DNA from: Mercenaria mercenaria
Taxonomy: Eukaryota > Mollusca > Bivalvia > Venerida > Veneridae
Direction: 5' to 3'
NCBI RefSeq assembly: GCF_021730395.1
Contig: NC_069363.1
Location: 55,857,001-55,921,000 of the forward strand
Length of the DNA stretch: 64,000 nt
This document shows positions 12,106-24,100 of the stretch, piece after piece (position 1 is the first letter of the stretch; each line of letters starts with the position of its first letter). The translations under genes and the position numbers were made by a program. The notes beneath the pieces were generated by a model. That model ran no database searches, was not told the DNA's origin, and was given only the letters and a program-made list of their open reading frames with translations.

Positions 12106-15100
12106 GTGAGTAAAGGCTCTAGACGATCAATGAAGCAATTGATAGGTGAGTAAAGATTATACACGATATATTTTTGTTGGGTTAAACCTCGCACCGACAC
12201 AATTATAGGTCATATGGCAATTTTCCAGCTTTGATGGTGGAGGAAGACCCCAGGTGCTCCTCCGTGCATCATTTCATCACAGGCAGGCACCCGGGTAGAA
12301 CCACCGACCTTCCATAAGCCAGCTGGATGGCAATCAAATATGAAGAATTCAACGCCCAGAGTGAGGCTCGAGCCCACATCGGCGAGGGGCAAGAGATTTG
12401 GAAGTAAGCGACCTGAACCGCTTGGCCACGGAGGTCCGATAACGAAGCCATTGACAGGTGAGAAAAGGCTCTACACGATCAAGGAAGCCATTGGCAGTTG
12501 TGTAAAGGCTCTACACAATCAAGAAAACCATTGACAGGTGACTAAAGGATCTACACGATCAAGGAAACCATTGACAGGGCTAAGTAAGGGCTCTACACGA
12601 TCAAAGAAGCCGTTGACCGGTGATTAAAGGTTCTACACGATCAAGGAAGCCATTGACAGGTGTGTAAAGGCTCTCTCAAATGTCATTTGTGTATATTGTG
12701 TTTATATTTACATATGTTTATAACAAGGAAGATAAAATGTATCGGACTATGGCACCACGTGATAAGCCTTTGAAGATATGAGATAAAATAAATAGCTTTT
12801 ATCAACTTTTTGTGTAGATAAAAATCTATCATATTTTATATAATGTTATATTGTTTGCAAAATGCAGACATAATAAATTGTACGATCAAGTGAAATCTGT
12901 TAAGACACAACATTTTATTTGCTATGTCAAAGAGTTTCCTTCCGCTGGTCTTTTGATTGCTTAAGGCATACAAAGGGTGCAATTATAATATGTATCATAA
13001 AGACATTTCATTTTGGTCAACTGAAACAGCACTGTAATATCATCGAATTCAAGTTTAATTAAACAAACATTTAACAAAGCAAGGAACCTCACTGATTATG
13101 CCCACATCAAAATGCTGAAACAAATATCCTTAAAGTTGTCAGTAGATCTAGTAATAATGTTAATATGCAAAAGTGTTTTACCTGCTTTAATATCAGTCTT
13201 TTCGATATCAGTTCTAGAGAGATAGAAATATCTTAGGTGTACGTCTCCTGAGCAAATACTTGACTGGTCTCGTAGATAACATATATATTGCAAATAAAGA
13301 AACAGATGCGTTTGTAAAATGCTGTCTGTCAAAATAGTACATTTATACGACATCATTCAGAAATACATTTTAGTCAGAAATGTGAAAAACTCTTATTTAA
13401 ACATTTCGAAATTATTGAAACTTTTACGAAAAGCGACATGATATCAAAGTATTCAGTTTTATTCTAAAGTGATCAGTGACAAACATTTCTACAAAAGAAT
13501 ACCAAATGATAATGTTAATATGGCTGTAACTTAAAAACGAGTGACTACGTTCTTTGAATCTACTTTTTGTGCCCCCACCTCCCCATAAGTGCTGGGGAGC
13601 ATATAGATTTGCTCTTGTCCGCCCGTCCGTCCGTCCGTCCGTCCTTCCGAGAATGTTGTGTCGCGCCTAGCTCCAAAAGTATTTGGCGTAGAGTCACAAA
13701 ACTTTACAGGAATGTTGGTCAGCATGTGTAATTCTGCACCTGGGATTTCGCGTCCGGATTCATTCAGTCATGTAGAAGTTATGACCCCTGACTAAAAATT
13801 GGTCATTTTAGTGTTGTGTCGCGCCTAGCTCCAAAAGTATTTGACATAGAGTTACAAAACTTTACAGGAATGTTGGTCAGCATGTGTAGTTGTGCACCTG
13901 GGGTTTCGCGTCTGGATTCATTCAGTTATGTAGGAGTTATAGCCCCTGACTTGGTAAAAAATTGGTCATTTCAATGTTGTGTCGCGCGTAGCTCCAAAAG
14001 TATTTGACCTAGAGTCACCAAAGTTTACAGGAATGTTGGTCAGCATGGGCAGTTGTGCACCTGGGGTTTCGCGTCCGGATTCATATAGTCGTGTAGGAGT
14101 TATGACCCCTGACTTAGTTAAAAATTGGTCATTTTAATGTTGTGTCGCGCGTAGCTCCAAAAGTATTTGACCTAGAGTCACCAAAGTTTACAGGAATGCT
14201 GGTCAGCATGTGTAGTTGTGCACCTGGGGTTTCACGTTCTGGTTCATTTAGTCGTGTAGGAGTTATGGCCCCTGACTTAGTTAAAAATTGGTCATTTTAA
14301 TGTTGTGTCGCGCGTAGCTTCAAAAGTATTTGACCTAGAGTCACCAAAGTTTACAGGAATGTTGGTCAACATGTGCAGTTGTGCACCTAGGGTCTTGCGT
14401 CCGTATTCATTCAGTCATGTAGGAATTATGGCCCCTGACTTAATTAAAAAATGGTCATTTTAATGTTGTGGCGCGCATAGCTCCAAACACTTTTGTCCTA
14501 GAGTCACCAAAGTTTACAGGAATGTTGGTCAGCATGGGCAGTTGTGCACCTGGGGTTTCGCGTCCAGATTAATTCAGTATTGTTGAAGTCATGGCCCCTG
14601 ACATTGGAAAAAATTGGTCATTTTAATGTTTTTTCGCGCGTAGCTCAGAAAATATTTTACCTACAGTCATTATTTCACTACACAAGACCAGACTTCTTGT
14701 CCAGACTTACTAAAAAAAAGTTTGTGAAACATGTTTGTTAAAATGTACTTGACCTAGAATCATAAAACATTAGAGGATTGTTTTATAGCCTATGAAGTGT
14801 TCTCTTTAGGATTTTACTCAGATAGGCCAGAGTTATGGCCAACTAAGTGAAAAATACACATAAGGTTCTTAAAAGTTTGTGTTGCAAACATCTTAAAAAT
14901 TGTTTAACCTGAGTCATTAAACCATGTTACAGTGGCGGGGGGAGGGGGGGGGGGGGGTGCACCTGTGTCCTATGGACACGCATCTAGTTCCTTTTGAACT
15001 TTTGTCCTTGCTTTTTGTTGGCTTCCCTTATGCACAACAACAAAACAAAGACTTAGAGGATTGTTTCTTTTTCTTTCTTGCTAAGTCATCATTTAAAACG

Positions 15101-18100
15101 TATAGTCATTTTAACTTTTAGAGTACAGTAGACACATTATTAAGAGATCACACAAAGGACCACCAAAAAGTTGAGTCTTAATAGAATAGGCTTTTAACAG
15201 ATTTTGATAAAGTTTCATCTTATGCACCATATTCCATATATATGTTTTAAGATGGGGAATATTTACTGTTGATGCTTTTATTATGTTCGACGGTGAAAAA
15301 ATGTTTATTGAGAACACGTTTAGAACAGAAACATTCATACACCGTCGTTCAACAGATATCTTTAAAAAAATTCATGTGGCCGCTGGTCGCTTAATGAAAA
15401 AGTCGTTTAATTGGATGTTTTTATAGAGTAAAAATGTTCGGAATTTAAATTGGCCGTTTTGTAAAGGAAGTCGCTTAATAAAGCTATTGCATTCACATTG
15501 TTGACTGTAGTTGTACAAAGTGTGTATTATTGTTTCAATTTCTGAAATTTGATATACGCATATAACATAACAGATGGTTTACGGCAATAGCGTTTACTGA
15601 CAAAAAATATATCAATGAAGTATTAAGCTGGATATATATATTTATTTGATATGATTTTATTTCACAATGCCAAAAATGCATTTTATATCAAACTATATGT
15701 AAATAAAAAAATCAAATTGTTCACTAACTTTGTGAATGAATAGTTTTCAAAAAGAAAACGAAAGGTAAATCTTGAGAGCATTGCAAATGATCATTGTCTT
15801 CTAGGCTTGTTTGTACCTTACAGGTATAGTCTGTTTCACATTGTCTTCTAGGCTTGTTAGTAACTTAAATTTATAGTCTGTTTCACATTGTCTTCTAGGC
15901 TTGTTTGTACCTTACAGGTATAGTCTTCCGCAGCATGTAAGTTTTATAGACGACAAAATTAAACGTGTCTACACGCAGGATCTTCTGGAAGGAATTGAAA
16001 ATATGAGCGCAATTACAGGTAATGCCAGTGGTATTTGTGTTTATATTTTACTTTCGTAATATTATAAAATTATTTGAATACCGTATAAAAAATAAAAAAG
16101 GTCTGCTAGGCCAGTTAGTTGGATTTTGCAATATCAGTTTGGTAAGCGTATTTAAATTTTAACATTCACTGACCTAAAATAAATCTCAGTAATTTATTTG
16201 TCCTGATCAATTCTTGTCCAATTTATAACCTAGGCCACAGTCATCAATATATAAACGGGGATATCAGAAAAAGGAACAATGAAACGTTTTTGTTGTATCA
16301 AAATTTATTTCTCAATCCTTCAATACTTCTCCAGTGTTTGGAAAAGTTATAATATACTTGGGATGTTATGCTTTTACATTTCTTGCTACTATTTAACATA
16401 CCACTAAGTCTGAAATAACATCTTCACCTTTTCTCAATCTAGAAACACTGCGATTAAACCGCCTTATTACTCAGAATGTCCTAGTTGGGCACTACAAGCC
16501 TTTAGATGGAAGCGAAACAAAGGATACTGAAAGATTTCGACAGAGAACTCTAGTTGTGTTGCCTATTGACAATCCTGATATTCGTGAAATAGAAGTAAAC
16601 GTTCTTAAAGGTGTTACAGATGATGTTTATGAGCAGGTGTTTCTTGTGAGAAATGTGTCAAAGTCTAACACAATGGACATTGTTGATGGCTCATTGTACG
16701 TAGACTTTGCAATGAGACCAGGAATCAAAATCATCTCGCATGATGGTAATATATAAGAGCCCTGCCATAAGAAAACCAACATAGTGGCTTTGCGACCAGC
16801 ATGGATCCAGACCAGCCTGTGCATCCGCTCAGTCTGGTCAGGATCCAAGCTGTTCGCTTTCAAAGCCTATTGCATTTAGAGAAACTATTAGCGAACAGCA
16901 TGGATCCTGACCAGACTGCGTGTTCTGGATCAATGCTGGTCGCAAAGCCACTATGTTGATTTTCTCATGGCGCGGCTCATTTTGTTATTATTGAATTGTA
17001 ATTGTTGATTTTTAATTAATTGTCTGCATACGAACAAGGCTACATAGCAATAATCTGTGAAAAATGTTATATTTATCTACAGAGGTATCATTAAAAAAAA
17101 ACGACATAATTCTTTTAGAAAGCTCTGCTGTACCTCGGATCACTTTTGGTTGACCATATTTACCGGGTCTATGTTATTTTTGAATAAATATATAAAGAAA
17201 TGACTGAATACAAAAAAAATCTGAATAATAATCAGTTTACTACCTTAAATATATACTAATATGTATATATGACTTTCATACATATACCCCATCAGAGGAC
17301 ACAAGCTGTGATGAGGATAAGCCACCACCCCGGCCTCCTAAACCAGGACAAAAAGCACCTGCAGTTGGTAAAGTATTTTGTTATGTATAAAACAAGCCTT
17401 TTTAATGTCTTATCTCGTATAATTGATTAACTACTAAACATGCATCGCTGGAGATATTTACAATAAGATCACTATAATCTACATGAGCCAAGTGCGAACG
17501 ATTCTTTTTACTTTTTACAGTTTGATGGCATGAAACACTTTCTCCTACTGCTATTAAATGTTTTAACATTTCTGTTTCACCTCACTTACAATGAAATGAC
17601 TTCTTGGCTTTATCTTTTCACGATACAATGTACATGTATTTTGATTTGGCCCTATTTTGGTCTTAAGTAGCTTTGCATAGATATAGTTCATTATTCTTGA
17701 ATTGAGAAGTCTTATCAGTAAACAAACATATCTAGGAGTTATTTGACATACGGCTTTGATCTGCGAGAAGGTATTTCTAAACCCGTTTTTTATGGCGATG
17801 TGTTTTACAAACTTCGTAAGATCTTGGGTCATGATAATTTTCCAAATGTATTTGGTAAAATTATAAAACGTTTTATTAAATGGGGTTACGACCCAACTGT
17901 TTTGAGACATACCGCATGTTTAGTGTTCAACCCGTTTACAGTTGGACACTACACTTCCCTCTTTGATTGTGTCTGACGGAAGAGGGGGAGAACGCTATGA
18001 TAAGCAGTTTTTAAATCCTACTAGGACTGAACTGTTTTGGTATCTGTCTTCTGGCCTGTTTCGTCGGGCCCTTAAGGGTGTTTCTCTTGTTGCTCTGTTT

Positions 18101-21100
18101 TCTGAAAAGGCATTGAGTACATACGTTTTTGGTTCTAAAGGTTTGCTTTTTATATATTTATACACGAGCATTTTCGTGTTTTACATGCCATGCCTTTTTG
18201 TTTCCATTACGTGTGTTAGAGATTCACCTGGAGGGGATTACTTTTATTTACACTGTCCCGTGTCTTTGGAACATGGTGGGGGTAAGAGTGAGGTTGGGTG
18301 CGCACCATAAACCGGTTTAAGCTCCCCAGTGGTGTTTTTGCCACTGACCGTTCCAAGGCAGTGCCCCACTGTGTTCCTTTGTTTGTTCGTTTTGTGCTGT
18401 GTTCCTTTGTTTGTTGGTTTTGTCCTAATGTGTTGGCTTTGTGTGTGTGCGCGTGTATGTGTATGTGTGTGTGTGTTTGTGTTGTACGCGTCTGCGTGCT
18501 GTGGGTTTCGTTTTGGGGAGGCTGCGTTTTTGGTACGTGGCATTCCCTGTTTGATATTTGTCTTTGTTTTTTTTTTTTGCTTTAATATTTCTTCGAGCAG
18601 CACCGAAGCCACATCCGAAAAAGAAGCAATTAAAGAAGCCGATAATTGATCATGTTAGCGATGACGCTGATGACACTTACATAGTCCCTGAAGCTGGAAC
18701 AGGTCAGTGTTTTAGTATTGCTTGGTCGGGTGATTATTATTGCCATACATCATTTACGTTTTCTGTGAAGATTGTATTTCTGACATATACTTTTTGGATT
18801 ATTAAGGAAATATAGATTTTAACCTAGTGCTAGGAAGTAACAACAGATTTTACTGCCTCAACGGCCTGTTTCTTTAGCTTAATCGAATACGCGTGATGAC
18901 ATTAACATATTTCGTCGATTTTTTTACTCGTAGATTTTTTTTTTCAATAGTAAAAACTTATTATCATATGATTGTTGCAAGATATCTTAATAAATCACCT
19001 AACTACTGTGCAAACGGGAGTTAACCTTCGCAACGCTTTTGAAATAATGGAAGAAATCAAGATTCTTCCCGCTTATTTACAAATATCAAGCACTCATTTT
19101 TACTCACTTTATCATTTTTTAATGTCATATATATATTCTAAGCCAAACTTGGTAAAAACGAACATGCTAAAAAACTTCTCATAAGCTGTGGGCGAGTAGC
19201 TTTAAATTCAACATTAAAACATGTCTCGCCAGGTGACACTGATCGTTTTCACTCATAAGTTAAACAGGTACAGTTCGAATAACCTTGAATGCTTTATTTG
19301 CGATAAACACATACTTCCTAGTGCAGATTCCTGTAAACACACGTAGATATAATGTTAAATATATTTTGAATCGTGTTTTAGTAACAAGTACAGTAGTGTA
19401 TTTAAACGATAATTGTTCAACCAATGAAAGAGATTTTTACCATTTATTATTCGAAGGGATGTTCGCTGAAATAGCGAACAGTGTAGACCACGATCAGTGA
19501 CGTGCAGGCTGATATTGGTCTGCACTGGTCGCAAAGGCAGAATAACTTGCAGCCAGCAGACTAAAGGTTAATTAGATCAATAAACAGTTTTTGCATGAAT
19601 TTCAACAGACCAGAGGAAAATGTCTCCGAAAGCTCAAACGAAGAAACCTGCTTTGATGAAAGCATCCAATCCACATAAATCGCCTGAAGTGAGAGACTAC
19701 CCATATGATTACGCGGCAACAACTAGCCCCAGAAGTAATTTTTTTTCTTTGTACCTCATATCTGCATGGATTTTGTATAAACCAAATAACCATTTCTTAA
19801 TCTTACAATTAATCTATATCTCAAAGTATTTCAGGAAACAATGGCTTTCACTAAATGTTTAAAGTTTTTCTTGCTTTGTGAAAGTAACATACTAATAAGT
19901 TTGATGATAGTATAATAAACTGTTACAACAAGTCTTGTATATCTGCGACACAATTCACCGGAAAATCAGTTCCCACTTGAAACGGCAGTATGAATTAATT
20001 TTTAATCGCAATGTTGTAAAATTTAACAGGAGTATACGAATTAAGTAAAATCTAGAACGAAATCCCCTGGAATTTTGGAACGCAAGCAAACAAAGAAGTA
20101 GTAGATTCGGGTTGATCGAGACTGTTCATGAGAGGCAATGAAACAGGCAGCAGCCCTCAAGCACCAGTTTAAGCGGGGATCTATTATATTTGTGCTCTGT
20201 TGTGTCTCCATAATCGTGAAGGATCAGAAAATATGACAACACTGAGTCCAAGTACGGGGAGGCTCAAGTTAAAGTGAATTATATTAAAATGATGAAACTT
20301 CTTCTTCACATGGGTTTTTCGCGGTAACTAATCGCTGTAGATGATGGTTCGACTCCTGACTCCAACTAAAATATTCATATGGCCGAGAGAGCCTTCAACA
20401 GAGCAATTATAGTGGAAGGAACTAAGAAATAATCACTAAGAGAGTGAAATATTTCAAATGGTCTATGAGATTTCTAATATTTTTCTACCCAGGAAATGTT
20501 GTCAAATGTGATATTTGTGCAGATAGCAAAGTATGAGGACCATATATATGGGTTTGAAAGAGTTCTACATTGTTCAATTTTCATTAAACGTCAGTGTTTT
20601 CCTCGCTTTGATCGTCACATCTTCAACAACATCAGCATGTTGTTTAGTGTCAGGACTGGTAGCTTTTTTAATACAAGTAGGAAGTTGTCTTACTGTGCCT
20701 AACTCAAAATTTAATGCCGCAATTAACATATTTTTATTATTATGTAAGCAGGTAATGCTAGTAGATAACAACGCACCTTTCTATTACTCACTCATATTAC
20801 TAACGTTTGAATGATAAACTTAACAATTTGTATTAACACACTAATACACAGGTCTTTATAAAAAATATTAGATTTACATATGTCCTAGCCTTTTGATGAT
20901 AAGGTGACGATTTTACAAGAAAATAATGCGGGTTTGTGGAGTTAATAGGTCTCTGTCAACCACAGCGCAGGAATATTGTCAAACAATCTACTGTACCGAT
21001 AAGGGGAGGTAACACTGGGTTGGAGTTTGGGTCTCTGTAGAACTATTTTCCTTCTGTTACAAACATTTTGTATTTACGTAGTTTTGCTCGTTTATTACGT

Positions 21101-24100
21101 CATTTATCCGAAAAACCTTGCATAAAATCTGGATCCGCCATACGGAAATATAAACATTCTTACAAAAAATTACAACTCATAAATTAGGTCCATGTTTCGG
21201 GGAAAAAAGTTTGAACATCACCAAATCATAGAAAGAATGCATTGTTTTACATGAAAATTAAACAGCATATAAAACATGTATATTATTCTATAATACCATT
21301 GTCAATTTACTCATATATATATTGAATTCCGGGAAAGGACTGCATGAAGGAGCCACACTTCTGGACAGTTCAGCGCCTTTAAAAACTCACCATTTTTAAA
21401 AAGCTGTTACATGTCTTCGTTAGATGCATTTGCACGAGTGTTTAAACTTAACATAACTAGGTAAAACATCGTTTTTGACAATTGTTTACATTTATTTCTT
21501 TACAAATGGCATTCCTTTTTAAAGGGGAACAATTCCATTAGAATATTTTAAGTACCCAATTCTATGGGACGGAACAGTAAAACATGTATTGGACAGAGAA
21601 GTTGTTTGTCAAGATGTTGTTCGTTTACTAATAATTTCTTTTTGTTTTGTCATACACTGCTAAACCTTAACAAGCAACGTTTTAAATTTTTGAAACTTAT
21701 ATGAAACCAGATATCCCCAAAACGGGCCAAAATCTAGCAGTACGTAAGGGTGGAAAACGTAGAAATACCTACTACCTGATAGATATACATGTAAGCTGAT
21801 CACTACCAAATTGAATGTAGTCCAATTATAAATAGTCCTAATCTTTCTTCTTCCCAATAGCATCATGTTTTCTTTTACTCTACCGCGTTTCAGTAAAGCA
21901 TTATATGTCGAAATCGGCATGTTTTTATCGCATTTATGTCATTGAAAGGAAGCGAAAAGGAGTTGTATCTAATGAACTGAAGTTTTCTAAGTTAACACGC
22001 CCTTTTCGTTTTCTTTCTCTTTAGTAGCGATATAATTCTTTATTGGAATATAAGTCTCTGAAAATCTGATATGCTAGAAGATGTAAAAAAAAATACGTTA
22101 TAAAGTAAGTGGATTTCACATGAAATAAAGAACATCCGGATTTGGTGCTTTTCAGCCTATACGCAGACGAAGCACACGATACACACAAACGATGCGCTTC
22201 ACGCATTGTAGGCTGATCACTACTAAATCAAATGTACACTTAAGTAGGTCAAGTCACAAGTAGTCAAAATATAAATAATCCTTTTTTCTTTTCTCGTACC
22301 CTTTCTCAATAGTATCGTGTTTTATTTTACTCTACTGCGTTTCAATATGTATGTGTAGCATTCTATCGAAATCGACATGTTCCAATCAAATCCTAATTAA
22401 AAGTGGTTCTTTATGGGAATATAAGTCTTCTCTGAAAGCCTAATGTACTAGAAAAGGTCGAAAAACGTTAATAAATAAAAGTGTTTTATATGAAATTTTA
22501 AAGAAAGTCCGGATTTATTTGTATTCAGCCTATTGTGTGTTTGATACGAAACACGATATACGATAACTGACATAAGAAATTGTAAACATTTCATAATTAT
22601 GCTTGTGTACAGTGTATAAGAAATTTTACAAGCAATTCTTACAAACTATTATTTTTCCTGTAAAATAGACGTGTACAAAGTGTATGAATCACTGCAATCA
22701 TTCATCCTCCACCTCTGTTTCATGTGGGGAAGTTGGCAGTTACTTGCGGAGAACAGGCTTGTACTGGTACAGAACCCAGGAACACTGGTTAGGTAAACTG
22801 CCCGCTGTTACATAACTGAAATACTGTTGAAAAACGACGTTAAACCCAAAATAAAACAAACAAACAAAAATGTGAGAAATGAAATCTTAGTTTATTTCAG
22901 GCTTGTCCGAGTATGGGAAACAAATGAAATTATGATTATACGTTTAAAATTGATCGCTAGTAGCGTCATTCTGTAAATTATTTTATGATGTGTTTTGATA
23001 AAGATTATAATTGTGCACACGTAGAAAACAGATTTTCATAAGCATATGAGTCTATATAGCCTCAGAAGAAGTTTGTACAGTTTGAATGATACATGTCCTA
23101 TCTATTATCAAAGTTGGTCAAGGAAAAAAACACGTATAATATAAGAAGCTTGAACTAAAAATTATATTTTGGTATTACTTTTTTGGTGTATATGTCCGCG
23201 TTTCCTACCCGCTTCCACTGTATAATGTAAGCATATGTTTTGCGTTAATTTGAGAATACATATACATGTACTAGTATCACAACTATGTACTAGTAAGTAG
23301 TCACTTATGTTCTACATTTATGAAATATCTATGCTAAATGTGACACAAAAATGGAATCATAATAAATGAAAAACTAATTTACACGACAATCTTAAAAACA
23401 TTTCAGATACTGGAGATTATTCGGGTTTCAGTTTGGCCGATATGGACTTTGCAAGTCTTGGTATGTAGCATCTTTTTATGGAAGTCTTACCTTAGTTTAA
23501 TTAGACATATAGTACCAATATGTATGTAATCAAAGAGTCTGAAATCTTTATTAACTCTAAATGGTTTGCAAAACTAGCAAAGATAAAAGTATCAATATGT
23601 ATATATTCAAACCGAATAAATTACTTTTTTAAGTCTTTATTAATTTTTAAATGAAATTGCAAAATTAACGAAGATAAAGTGCAATTATTACATTTAGTTT
23701 ATTTATTACATAAAACTTGCCAGAGTTAACTTGCTGGAAAGCTAACAACTTTGTTTACTTTGATAAGAATGGTAGACTGATTGATCTTTCAAATGGCAAG
23801 AGTAATATACGTCTTAATATTGCATTATTTCAGATATTGGAAAAAACAGCACATTGGTAAGTTAATTAAGTTACAGACTTATAGATTAATCCATCTTATA
23901 AATAGAGCAACTGGCTATTTACAATCACTACTAATTATGAAAGCAAACGACACGCCTTTTACCATAGGTAAGTAAAGAAAAGAACTTACATTTATTTGTA
24001 AGTAATCAGTGTTTCATCCATATGCTTTGTAATAAGATGCTTCATCAAAGTCTGTTAGATAAGGATATGTATATATGTCATTGTAGGGAACTTAAAAAGG

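Larger units (their letters stand above)
19735..23406 (+). other. Copy 2 intron 6 (3.7 kb), repeats only
   Basis: Contains a two-copy direct duplication of about 400 bp (21785-22180 and 22205-22545) and a SINE at 22.7 kb. It also has a GAAAATATGACAACACTGAG motif at 20227 that resembles sequences at 27510 and 34950. The frame at 20496-20814 is not supported by splice phase or family resemblance. Confidence 0.5.

Noticed and set aside
18298-18649. Overlapping open frames of 95-122 codons around 18.3-18.6 kb on both strands
   Set aside because: They run through dispersed repeat DR and its GT microsatellite. Only the exon 5 part (18601-18702) is supported by splice phase and paralogy.
20496-20814. 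Possible extra exon of copy 2 (68-93 codons, hydrophobic)
   Set aside because: Splice phase does not fit phase 1 flanks, copy 3 has no counterpart, and the hydrophobic content does not suit the linker.
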